NCBI GenBank assembly: GCA_934101625.1
Contig: CAKORV010000004.1
Location: forward strand, 1-51,070
Direction of reading: 5' to 3'
DNA: 51,070 nt
Origin: an uncultured Bacilli bacterium
Lineage (GTDB): Bacteria; Bacillota_I; Bacilli_A; RF39; UBA660
Below are positions 7,496 to 15,851 of the stretch, piece by piece. Within the stretch, counting starts at the first letter, position 1. Each line of letters opens with the position of its first letter. The notes beneath the pieces are model-generated. The model had not been told where the DNA came from. It ran no database searches and saw only the letters and a list, made by a program, of their open reading frames with translations. The translations under genes and the position numbers were made by a program.

Positions 7496-8527
7496 TTAGT
7501 TCTTCATATTTGGTTTAAATATTATTTTTATAGCATCATCTTTTCCACTTGTAAGCCTTTCAAATGACTCTTGTGCTTTTTCTAGAGGTACTATATCATC
7601 TATATATTTAGTTACATCTAGTTGTTTATCTTTTATTAGTTCAATTGTTCTGTCAAAATCAAATTCACTATACGCAATAGAACCTTTCATTGTTATTTCT
7701 CCCATTACAGGTATAACTGTTGGTACTGTTACAGGTGTCATTGATACTCCTACTAAAATTATTGTACCACCATTTTTAGTTAGTAACATGCTTTCAGTTA
7801 CAGCTCCACTATTACCACAACATTCAATTACTTTATCAAATCCACCATTTGTTTTTTCTTTAAGACTAGGAATAGTTTTTTCATCTAACGCATTATAGTA
7901 TTCATCTACATAACCATATTTTAGTGATTTTTCTCCACGAGATAGGTTTGTTTCAAGTAGTGTTACATAAGTAGCTCCTTCTTTTTTAGCAAATTCAGCA
8001 GCCATAAGTCCAATGATACCACCACCAATTATACACACTTTATCTCCAACCATTATATTTGCAAGTTTTACTGCATGTAAACTAACTGCGGATGGTTCAA
8101 CCATACAAGCTTCTTCATCTGTTACTTCTTCAGGTAATTTTCTTACCATTTTTGCATGACAACTAGATACTTCTGCATATCCACCACTATAGTCTAAAGA
8201 TAGACCAACTGCATGTGTCCAAGTATCAGTACAATATTGTGGATTACCACTTTTACAAGCATCACAATTTTCGCAAGGACTTATTGGTAAACCTGTAATT
8301 CTATCACCAACACTTAAGTCAGTTCTTTCTCCTGGATCAATAATTGTACCACTAAATTCGTGTCCCATTACTAGCCCATTTGGATTACCCATATCCCAAT
8401 AATGAATATCAGAACCACATATTCCGCAGGTATTAACTTTAAATATTACTCTTTTACCATCTTTAACTGGTTCTTCTTTTTCTACTATTTCAAGAGTTTT
8501 TACTCCTTTTAATTCTACACATTTCAT
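7496..8527 (-). CDS. Zinc-dependent alcohol/polyol dehydrogenase (MDR family)
   Basis: Medium-chain dehydrogenase of 343 residues that oxidises a secondary alcohol or polyol with NAD(P). The catalytic zinc ligands Cys37 (in CGICGSDIHYW) and His56-Glu57 (MGHEF) are present, as are the four structural zinc cysteines at about 85, 88, 91 and 99. The nucleotide-binding GGGIIG lies in the segment VCIIGGGIIGLMAAEF. Overall it resembles sorbitol, threonine or butanediol dehydrogenases; the substrate cannot be fixed from sequence. It is monocistronic, with gaps on both sides. Confidence 0.88.
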   Translation of the reverse strand: MKCVELKGVKTLEIVEKEEPVKDGKRVIFKVNTCGICGSDIHYWDMGNPNGLVMGHEFSGTIIDPGERTDLSVGDRITGLPISPCENCDACKSGNPQYCTDTWTHAVGLSLDYSGGYAEVSSCHAKMVRKLPEEVTDEEACMVEPSAVSLHAVKLANIMVGDKVCIIGGGIIGLMAAEFAKKEGATYVTLLETNLSRGEKSLKYGYVDEYYNALDEKTIPSLKEKTNGGFDKVIECCGNSGAVTESMLLTKNGGTIILVGVSMTPVTVPTVIPVMGEITMKGSIAYSEFDFDRTIELIKDKQLDVTKYIDDIVPLEKAQESFERLTSGKDDAIKIIFKPNMKN

Positions 8528-8595
8528 TTATCTTCACCAATATTATGGTAACATTAAAACCTAATTATTACTAATTTATATTGAATTTTTTACAC

Positions 8596-10308
8596 TTAAT
8601 TAACACTTTTTTTAATTAAAGTTTTAGTTTTTTCATCAAATGCTATATTTTCTATACCAAATAAAGTAGTTTTTATTTCATTTAATAAATTACCTGTATT
8701 CATTAGATCTATTTTTTTATTATTTATGTATCTTTGTCTATATTTTTGTTTTTCTTCTTCATCAGTAAATAGTATATCTAAGAATAATTCTAATCTTTCT
8801 TTTTCATCTTTAGTTTCAGCTAGAAGTAATGTTTTAGTTTTTATTTCTTTACTTATACATGTATCATTAAGTTTATGTGACATTTCAATTAATCTAGCAA
8901 ATAATTTTATATTTAATAACAATTCTTCAAAGTTTATTTCTCCATTAGGCATTCTAAATTCTATTGTATTTTTTACTACCCCACCAATGTTTTTTAAATT
9001 CATTCCTTTGTACCTACTATTATTTACTTTTTCAAATACATCCTTAATAGAACCATTTAATTCATTTTCGTCAAAAAGTCCTTCATCAACTGCTTTTATA
9101 TAATTCTTTTTTGTTTTTGAAGCATATCTTTTTACACCTATTCTTTTAATTGTTTTTGCTTTATCACTAATGTAATACAATATATCTTCAGCATTTGTAT
9201 ACAAATAAATTAGCATTAAAAAGTCTTCTCTTCTATTTAAGTAAGAAGCACCAATGTGAATATGTCCGCCACAAGTTTTGTCTGTGTAAAAATTATATTT
9301 TTTTAGTAGTTCACATACATTTTTTAAAGTATTTATATCTTCAGGTGTATATCTTATTACTGGACTTGTTATTTCAAATCCTTTTCTTACAGATGAATCT
9401 CTTTTTATTTGATAAGATTTAAATATATTTTTTAAACCACGATAGTCTCCTATTTTTTTATTACAACATTCAAGTTCAATACCTATAGTTATATCTTCAC
9501 TTATTTTTATGCCAGGTAAATCATTTAAATTTTTTGACTCCGTTTGTTCATTTGTTAATAAGAAATCTATCATTTTTTTATCATCTAACATTTGTATTAA
9601 TTTTATTTTAAGTTCATTATTTTCTACCTTTTTTATAAGATTTAATCTGAATTTTTTTACTTTTATTTCTTTAAATTTGTTTATTATAAAGTCCTCATCT
9701 TTAGTTCCAATAACTAAATCTGACCTATAATCACTATATTCTGGAAGTGATGCATAATATTTAATTTTCTCATTATCTTTAAGTAGCAGTATTACATCAA
9801 CTTTATCTTTTATTTTTTCAAAATTGTTTATATACTCTTCTTTTGATTTTTCACTTAAAGTTTGTATTATTAATTTTCTGTAAAATGAGGAATGTATGAA
9901 TAAATCCATACACTTTTTTCTTACTCTTTCACTTTGTATAGTTGCGATTATTTTATATACATAAAGTTGGTCTATTTTATCATGACATATTTTTAATATT
10001 TGATATTTATATCCATTATTTTCATTAAGTGTTAAAGAATAAATTTTATTTCCATCTATATGTTTTGCGATATCTTTGATTATATTTAGTCTTTCTTGTA
10101 AATTAAAGTTTTGTAAATAATAATATAGATTTTGATGTCTTAGTAAATGACAATATTTTCTTTTTTCTTCTTCCGTTAGATATTGAAATATAAAATTTAT
10201 TTTAATTTCATTTTGATTTATTATTTTTTCTATTAATTCTTCTCTTGTAGTTATTTTTGTTACATCTAAGTCACATATGTTTTTAGCATAATTTATTAAT
10301 TCTTCCAT
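8596..10308 (-). CDS. Amidoligase-family protein with long helical N-terminus
   Basis: The C-terminal half matches the amidoligase family (Amidoligase_2, ATP-grasp-like COOH-NH2 ligases related to glutamine synthetase). It shows GIELE at 276-280, DSSVRKGFEITSP at 304-316, CGGHIHIG at 346-353 and TIEFRMPNG near 448-456. Such enzymes ligate an amine to a carboxylate on peptides, peptidoglycan or small molecules. Residues 1-260 form a lysine-rich helical region with no recognised domain. The protein is 570 residues, longer than typical amidoligases. No peptide substrate or glutamine amidotransferase gene is adjacent, so the substrate is unknown. Confidence 0.75.
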   Translation of the reverse strand: MEELINYAKNICDLDVTKITTREELIEKIINQNEIKINFIFQYLTEEEKRKYCHLLRHQNLYYYLQNFNLQERLNIIKDIAKHIDGNKIYSLTLNENNGYKYQILKICHDKIDQLYVYKIIATIQSERVRKKCMDLFIHSSFYRKLIIQTLSEKSKEEYINNFEKIKDKVDVILLLKDNEKIKYYASLPEYSDYRSDLVIGTKDEDFIINKFKEIKVKKFRLNLIKKVENNELKIKLIQMLDDKKMIDFLLTNEQTESKNLNDLPGIKISEDITIGIELECCNKKIGDYRGLKNIFKSYQIKRDSSVRKGFEITSPVIRYTPEDINTLKNVCELLKKYNFYTDKTCGGHIHIGASYLNRREDFLMLIYLYTNAEDILYYISDKAKTIKRIGVKRYASKTKKNYIKAVDEGLFDENELNGSIKDVFEKVNNSRYKGMNLKNIGGVVKNTIEFRMPNGEINFEELLLNIKLFARLIEMSHKLNDTCISKEIKTKTLLLAETKDEKERLELFLDILFTDEEEKQKYRQRYINNKKIDLMNTGNLLNEIKTTLFGIENIAFDEKTKTLIKKSVN

Positions 10309-10355
10309 ATTTTCCCCCGTTCAGGGATGTATTATAGTATAGTTTAGTGCTTAAG

Positions 10356-11519
10356 TCAAATGTTGATAACATTGATATTACCATTAAGTATATCTTTTAA
10401 ATAGTTAGTCATTCTACCAAAGAAGTTTGTTTTTTTTATGTCTTCTTTTACTATTAAATTATAGTTTACTAAGTTATTGTTGTACTGTAGTGTAAGAGTA
10501 CCTACTACATCTCCTTTTTTTAATGGTGCGGATACTTCATTTAGATGTATATCATATTTATATTTTATATCTTTAGTGTTTTTATCTAGTATTATATTTG
10601 CATCTTTTTCTAGGTAATAATTTACTTGTCTTTTTTTAGCATTGTCAATAAATATTGTACCTAAAGGTTTATCACTTTTTACTAAGGTTTCTTTATAAAA
10701 ATTACTAAAAGCATATTCCATCATATTTATCGTATCTGTATTTCTGTCTTCTTTTTCTTTTGCATTCATTACTACTGTTATTAATCTCATGTCATTTCTT
10801 TTCATTGTACCAGTTAAACAATAACCTGCTTTGTCTGTGAATCCTGTTTTAAGGCCATCAAGGCCACTATAGAATCTTATTAATGAGTTAGTGTTAACAA
10901 GCCAGATGCTTTTACCATTTTGATGTGTTATAGTTGTTTCATATGTTCCAGTTATTTCTAATATGTTTTCATGTTTTAGTAATTCACTTGCGATTAAAGC
11001 CATGTCTTTAGCAGATGAGTAGTGTCCTTCAGTATCAAGTCCATGTGGATTCATAAAATTGGTATGATTACATCCTAATTCTTTAGCACGCTTATTCATC
11101 ATATTTACAAAGTTTTCTACAGTTCCACCTATTTTTTCTGCCATTGCGACAGATGCATCATTAGCTGAACCTATACCTATTGATGTTACTAATTCTTTTA
11201 CTGTACTTTTAGAGTTTTCTTCTAAATATATTTGACTTCCACCCATATTTGCAGCATTTTTACTTATCAATACTTCATCATCATATTTTAAATTTCCTTT
11301 ATCTATTTCTTCCATTATAAGTAAAAGTGTCATTATTTTTGTCATGGAAGCTGGTGCCATTTCTTTTTCGGCATCTTTTTCAAATAACACTTTATTAGTA
11401 CTTGCTTCCATTATTATTCCTGCTTCACTATTTAATGTGACTGCACTTGGTTCTTCTTCACATTTATATATTCCCATACATAAAAATAAAGAGATAAACA
11501 ATACAATTAATTTTTTCAT
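10356..11519 (-). CDS. D-alanyl-D-alanine carboxypeptidase (PBP5/DacF type)
   Basis: Low-molecular-weight penicillin-binding protein of 387 residues that trims the terminal D-Ala of peptidoglycan pentapeptides outside the membrane. It has a signal peptide (about 1-18). The three serine-peptidase motifs are present: SMTK (Ser58-Lys61), SAN (118-120) and KTG (224-226). A C-terminal beta domain follows (about 285-360) and a weakly amphipathic tail may contact the membrane. The ATG at 11519 is preceded by AGAGGTGTTT; an in-frame GTG six bases upstream sits inside that site. Whether it is vegetative DacA or sporulation DacF cannot be decided. Confidence 0.9.
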   Translation of the reverse strand: MKKLIVLFISLFLCMGIYKCEEEPSAVTLNSEAGIIMEASTNKVLFEKDAEKEMAPASMTKIMTLLLIMEEIDKGNLKYDDEVLISKNAANMGGSQIYLEENSKSTVKELVTSIGIGSANDASVAMAEKIGGTVENFVNMMNKRAKELGCNHTNFMNPHGLDTEGHYSSAKDMALIASELLKHENILEITGTYETTITHQNGKSIWLVNTNSLIRFYSGLDGLKTGFTDKAGYCLTGTMKRNDMRLITVVMNAKEKEDRNTDTINMMEYAFSNFYKETLVKSDKPLGTIFIDNAKKRQVNYYLEKDANIILDKNTKDIKYKYDIHLNEVSAPLKKGDVVGTLTLQYNNNLVNYNLIVKEDIKKTNFFGRMTNYLKDILNGNINVINI

Positions 11520-11575
11520 AAACACCTCTTAATAAATGGTATTCTTTTTATTCTTTTAAATTACTAAAAAATGTT

Positions 11576-12670
11576 TTAATTTATGGTGTTATTTGTTTTA
11601 AATTTTAATATTTTACCTTTGTCATCATTATTTGTTAAGTCAGTAGTTTCTTCATCTTTGTTAAATAATATTGATGTTATTATTTTTCTAACATTATTAT
11701 AATGTACTAAGTCTATATAGCTTACATTAAGAGTATCTTTTAAAAATTCTTCTTCATAATCATTAGCAAAATCATTATTGAACCCTACATATCTATTAAT
11801 CTTATCAATAACTCCTAATTCTTTTCCTACATAATATAACAAGTCTGTTTCTGTAAACATACAATCATTCTCATTTTCTTCCATGTATTCGTGTACTTTA
11901 TTGAATATTAAATTATATTTTATTTGTTCATTTATAGCATTATATTTATTCCATTTATTTATTATATCAATTATTTTTTTATAAAAGTCTTTCATTAAAT
12001 TTATATTTGTACTTAAATAAGAAGCTAACATTGAATCATACATTTCAATAAAATTTAACATATAATTGTTAATACCAACTTTTTTTAATTTTTCTGGATT
12101 ATTAAATTGTTGATGAAGCATAGTTTCTACACTTATATTATTTTCTTCAAATATTGTATCTATATATTTTTTTGCATAAAAGTCTAATACTATTTTACTT
12201 TTATTAAATGTTTCATATATTAGTGCATATCCCATACCAATTTGATTTACTGCATCTTTATCTTCACAGATTAGTTTGCCTCTTTCTATATTAATTCTTT
12301 TTGCTGCAAACAATGTATCCCTTTGTACACAATATTTTTTATGTTGTTCCTGATTTTTATTTTCTGTTATTTGACTCATAATAATAATTAATTCCATTAT
12401 GTTTACTTCATCTTCAGCATTAGTTATGTAAAAGTCAGCTGCAGGACATATAAATTCAATATCATTTTTAAATTTAATAATTAACTTTCTCACAAATGTA
12501 TAGTCTTTTTTTAATCTTTCAGAACATAAATCATAAATTTTCTTGTCATTAGTTTTTTCAATAACTAGCATCATAAACTCTTTATCATCTTCTAATTCAT
12601 CTATAGAATAATCTTCTATGTCATCTCCATCAATGTATTTATTAACTAGTTCCATATTATATTTTTTCAT
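11576..12670 (-). CDS. DUF4116-like protein of unknown function, last gene of a sigma-factor operon
   Basis: A 364-residue soluble protein. Near residues 20-65 the pattern DKEFMMLVIEK ... LCSERLKKDYTFVRKLI resembles a DUF4116-type helical repeat; the rest is helical and not recognised. The C-terminus is polar and asparagine-rich. The ATG 12670 follows AGAGGTGACAAAA; a GTG within that site is less likely. It ends a tightly packed four-gene operon (14819 to 11576), 12 bases after the sigma-like gene, so the two are probably co-expressed. Function unknown. Confidence 0.6.
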   Translation of the reverse strand: MKKYNMELVNKYIDGDDIEDYSIDELEDDKEFMMLVIEKTNDKKIYDLCSERLKKDYTFVRKLIIKFKNDIEFICPAADFYITNAEDEVNIMELIIIMSQITENKNQEQHKKYCVQRDTLFAAKRINIERGKLICEDKDAVNQIGMGYALIYETFNKSKIVLDFYAKKYIDTIFEENNISVETMLHQQFNNPEKLKKVGINNYMLNFIEMYDSMLASYLSTNINLMKDFYKKIIDIINKWNKYNAINEQIKYNLIFNKVHEYMEENENDCMFTETDLLYYVGKELGVIDKINRYVGFNNDFANDYEEEFLKDTLNVSYIDLVHYNNVRKIITSILFNKDEETTDLTNNDDKGKILKFKTNNTIN

Positions 12671-12682
12671 TTTTGTCACCTC

Positions 12683-13639
12683 TTATATTAATTCTTTTAT
12701 TTTTTTTGACCTCATAGGATGTCTTAATTGTCTTAATGTTTTATTTTCTATTTGTATTATTCTTTCTCTAGAAATTTTTAAATTCTTACTAATTTCTTCT
12801 AAAGACCAGCGTGCTTCGTTCATTAGTCCAAATCTTTTTATTAATATGTCTTTTTGTCTATCTTCAAGAGTGTTGTCATTTAATATTAATTCTATAATTT
12901 GTTTTCTTGAATATTCATCTAGCCAATTTTCAATTTGATTATTAATAACCACATTATTAATGTCAGTTCTTAAATATTCATAACCATTCGATATGATAAT
13001 GTATATTAATTTTTTTAGATTTGTTTTTGTGATTTTTAAATCACTATCTTTTAGTTTAAATGATTTAACTATACTTTCAAATAAAATACACACTCTAGAT
13101 AAATCAATGTGATTATCAGATTTTGATAAAATAAATTCATATTTAGAATTTGATTTAATGTAATTAAGGAAATTATTTAAACTAAATTTTGGAGTATTTT
13201 GTTTTAAGTCAATATATTCTATTAATAAATCAATAAAAGCTTTTATATTAAATATAGAATTTTCACTAATAATAATTTTTGTTATGTTTAGTTTATCTGA
13301 TAATTTGTTATAAAAATCATAATCAAATATTTCTTTAAAACTATTAACTTTTAATAATGTTCCTGAATTTATTTTTTCAATCCATATTTCATTACAAACA
13401 CTTATGATATCGGACATATCATATGAATAACTATTTAAGTAAAGCAATCTATTGTTTTTTATAAATTCATAAACTACATATAGTGTATTCATTATTAACT
13501 CATTTATCTTTTTTCTTTTAATATCTAGATTTTCGATTTTAATTATTTCTAAATATATTTTTTTTGCTTCTTTAAAATTTAATTTAGAATAATTTGATAA
13601 AGTGTTATTCCAACTATCTAGTAATTCTTTATTATTCAT
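12683..13639 (-). CDS. Divergent sigma-70-like transcription factor
   Basis: A 318-residue protein whose C-terminus (about 245-318) is a clear sigma region 4: LEDRQKDILIKRFGLM followed by a helix-turn-helix, LEEISKNLKISRERIIQIENK and RQLRHP. Residues 45-115 resemble a degenerate region 2 (NTLYVVYEFIKNN, SYDMSDIISVCNEIW). The middle (120-240) is unlike known sigma factors. It may be an alternative sigma or a sigma-like regulator. It sits third in a four-gene operon of unknown genes that faces a LysR gene. Region 4 is confident; core-polymerase binding is inference. Confidence 0.7.
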   Translation of the reverse strand: MNNKELLDSWNNTLSNYSKLNFKEAKKIYLEIIKIENLDIKRKKINELIMNTLYVVYEFIKNNRLLYLNSYSYDMSDIISVCNEIWIEKINSGTLLKVNSFKEIFDYDFYNKLSDKLNITKIIISENSIFNIKAFIDLLIEYIDLKQNTPKFSLNNFLNYIKSNSKYEFILSKSDNHIDLSRVCILFESIVKSFKLKDSDLKITKTNLKKLIYIIISNGYEYLRTDINNVVINNQIENWLDEYSRKQIIELILNDNTLEDRQKDILIKRFGLMNEARWSLEEISKNLKISRERIIQIENKTLRQLRHPMRSKKIKELI

Positions 13640-13651
13640 TTTTATCTTTCC

Positions 13652-14200
13652 TTATTTTTTTAATTTTTTATTAAAACTTAAAGTTATATTTGAAATACTT
13701 GGTTGTCCAGAAATTATTTTATCTTTAATTTCTTCAACTGATTTTAGACCAGTGTAAATATAACCTTTTTGTTCAAGTAAATTGATAAATTCATCAAGTA
13801 CAACAACATATTCTTTAAAATTTTCATCATAAATACAATCAGGATCTGCATCAAATTTTTCTTTTCCATCTATACAATAAAATCCATTAATTCTTATTGC
13901 TACAAGTTTTGGTAAAGGTTTTGTATTAGATTTTATTATAGTATTCGGATCTAAATCTCTTTCCTTTATGACTAAACTAAAGAATGGTACTAGTGTAATT
14001 TCATCATATTTAACTTCATTTTTTGAAAAGTATGTAATAATACTTTCATAATATTTTTCTATATTTTCCACTGCACCTAGAGTATCAATTTTTTGTTCTA
14101 TTTCATATTGTGTTATTTTTTCAGAACCGCTATATGCATTTTCAATATAAACTTTGGTTTCTAATTTTCTTTTTAATTTTTTTAATTCATCTTTATTCAT
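13652..14200 (-). CDS. Unknown protein in the sigma-like operon
   Basis: A 182-residue soluble, charged protein with no signal peptide or membrane segment. It starts with a lysine-rich helix (DELKKLKRKLETK) and has an alpha/beta-looking middle (LVPFFSLVIKERDLDPN, KLVAIRINGFYCIDG). The family is not recognised. It starts 13 bases after the upstream gene and ends 12 bases before the sigma-like gene, so it is co-transcribed. A role in controlling that factor is possible but unsupported. Confidence 0.55.
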   Translation of the reverse strand: MNKDELKKLKRKLETKVYIENAYSGSEKITQYEIEQKIDTLGAVENIEKYYESIITYFSKNEVKYDEITLVPFFSLVIKERDLDPNTIIKSNTKPLPKLVAIRINGFYCIDGKEKFDADPDCIYDENFKEYVVVLDEFINLLEQKGYIYTGLKSVEEIKDKIISGQPSISNITLSFNKKLKK

Positions 14201-14213
14201 TTTTTTACTCCTT

Positions 14214-14819
14214 CTATTTAACTAAAATTTTTATTTTTGTTTTTCTTCTACTATTTACTGAACAAAAATAATTATCTTTGTCAGTTTCATAATCAACAGA
14301 TTGTTCATCATTCATTTTATTTGAAATGTATTCAATTAACTTAATTTTTTCTGTAAAGTCTTCATCATGTATATTTCCGTAGACTCCAATACTTATATCA
14401 TGTAATTTTGATTCATGGATTTTTATCCAATTTCTAATTTGCATTTCTATGTATGGATTATGAGTAAGTATAATATCTGTATTTGGCTTGATAATTGATT
14501 CACTTGTTTGAATCATAGGAAAGTTTCCAACCATAAAAAGTTCACTATTTTCTAAACCTAGAGTCTGTGCATATGGAGAAACTATACAAGTTTTAATTGT
14601 TTTAAATGAATCATATTTTCCTTTTCCAACTTCAGTAATTGTTTTTTCATTAAAGTAACCTAATGAAATTAAAAATTGTTCATAGTCATCAATTAATCTT
14701 TTGTTAATAACAATCCATTCTATAAATTCTTTATAAAATTTTTGAATTTCATATGGATTAAATGTTAATCCCATAGCATCACAAAATTGTTTATATAAGT
14801 TTAATAAATATTTGTTCAT
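14214..14819 (-). CDS. Unknown protein, first gene of the sigma-like operon
   Basis: A 201-residue soluble protein of unknown family. The N-terminal part is helical and aromatic-rich (NLYKQFCDAMGLTFNPYEIQ). The middle has a strand-rich stretch (FMVGNFPMIQTSES, TDIILTHNPYIEMQIRNW). The C-terminus is basic (RRKTKIKILVK). The ribosome site GGGGAGGTATT precedes ATG 14819. It is divergent from the LysR gene across a 125-base region containing two promoters and two dyads, which suggests control by that regulator. Confidence 0.55.
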   Translation of the reverse strand: MNKYLLNLYKQFCDAMGLTFNPYEIQKFYKEFIEWIVINKRLIDDYEQFLISLGYFNEKTITEVGKGKYDSFKTIKTCIVSPYAQTLGLENSELFMVGNFPMIQTSESIIKPNTDIILTHNPYIEMQIRNWIKIHESKLHDISIGVYGNIHDEDFTEKIKLIEYISNKMNDEQSVDYETDKDNYFCSVNSRRKTKIKILVK

Positions 14820-14865
14820 AATACCTCCCCTTTAAAAATTTTACTTTTTTTCAAAAGCAGGTAGT

Positions 14866-14931
14866 ATTATACACAAAATTATGATATAATTAAAATACAT
14901 ATTTTTTATATGTAATATAACTTTTAGTTAT
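14866..14931. promoter_or_regulatory. Divergent promoter region with two dyads between lysR and the sigma-like operon
   Basis: Leftward, a TGTATAAT-type -10 lies at 14866-14871 (complement attata). Rightward, TGATATAAT, an extended -10, lies at 14882-14890. Two dyads sit between the rightward -10 and the lysR start: acatat-5-atatgt at 14897-14913 and ataact-3-agttat at 14917-14931. The latter fits the T-N11-A form typical of LysR-type operators. This arrangement suggests LysR autoregulation. Confidence 0.5.
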
Positions 14932-14944
14932 GTGAGGGGTTAAT

Positions 14945-15832
14945 ATGAATATAAATTTAGAATTGTATAAAGTTTTTTATTATGTTGCAAAAAATGAAAG
15001 TATAACAAGGACCGCAAATGAATTAAATATTAGTCAGCCTGCGATTAGTAAATCTATAAAAACGCTTGAAGATCAAATTAATGCATCACTTTTTATTAGA
15101 AAAAGGGATGGTGTAGAGTTAACAGAAGTTGGGAAAACATTATTTAATAAAATTAAAGAAGCTATGGAGTTAATTAATTCTGCGGAAGAGGATGTCAAAT
15201 CAATTGTTAATTTAGAAAATGGTACATTAAATATAGGCGCTAGTAAAACAATACTTAACGAGTTTTTGATGCCTTATATAAAAGAATTTCATAATGCTTA
15301 TCCTAATATCAATATTAGAATATTTACTGATAATGCTGATGAATTAATAAAAAAAGAAAAAATTGGACTAGTTGATTTAATTTTTATTAATATGCCACAT
15401 GATTATCCTAATGATTTTGAATGTATTAATGTAATGGATTTACATGATTGTTTTGTTGCTAATAATTCATTTCTTTATTTAAAAGGGAAAAAAATAATAA
15501 AAAATGAGTTGGAAAATTTGCCATTATTGCTTTTAACTAAAGGGACTATTAATAGAATAAGATTAGATGATTATTGCGCACAAAATAATATTAAAATTAA
15601 GCCTAAGATGGAATTTAGTAGTAATAGTTTAATAAAGGAATTTACTGAAGCTGGTTTTGGTATAGGGATGCTTACAAGAGAACAGATTAAAAAGGAATTA
15701 GATGATAATACATTATTTGAATTAGATATTAATTTGCCATTATCAAAAAAATATTTAGGAATGATTTATGATAGTGCTAGAAAAAATAATGTTATTATTA
15801 AAAAGTTTATTGAAAATATAAAAAAATCTTAG
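14945..15832 (+). CDS. LysR-family transcriptional regulator
   Basis: A 295-residue LysR-type regulator: winged helix-turn-helix at residues 1-60 (TRTANELNISQPAISKSIK), linker helix to about 88 and a periplasmic-binding-like effector domain from 90 (GTLNIGASKTILNEFLMPYI). The ribosome site is GAGGGG ahead of ATG 14945. It is transcribed away from the four-gene operon that includes the sigma-like factor. LysR regulators commonly control the divergent unit, and dyads in the shared spacer support this. The effector is unknown. Confidence 0.92.
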   Translation: MNINLELYKVFYYVAKNESITRTANELNISQPAISKSIKTLEDQINASLFIRKRDGVELTEVGKTLFNKIKEAMELINSAEEDVKSIVNLENGTLNIGASKTILNEFLMPYIKEFHNAYPNINIRIFTDNADELIKKEKIGLVDLIFINMPHDYPNDFECINVMDLHDCFVANNSFLYLKGKKIIKNELENLPLLLLTKGTINRIRLDDYCAQNNIKIKPKMEFSSNSLIKEFTEAGFGIGMLTREQIKKELDDNTLFELDINLPLSKKYLGMIYDSARKNNVIIKKFIENIKKS

Positions 15833-15850
15833 TTGTGATCTAAGATTTTT
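15822..15850. terminator. Bidirectional terminator between lysR and the convergent gene
   Basis: aaaaatcttag (15822-15832) pairs perfectly with ctaagattttt (15840-15850) around a 7-base loop, giving T runs on both strands. It overlaps the lysR stop and serves both convergent genes. Confidence 0.85.
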
Positions 15851-15851
15851 G

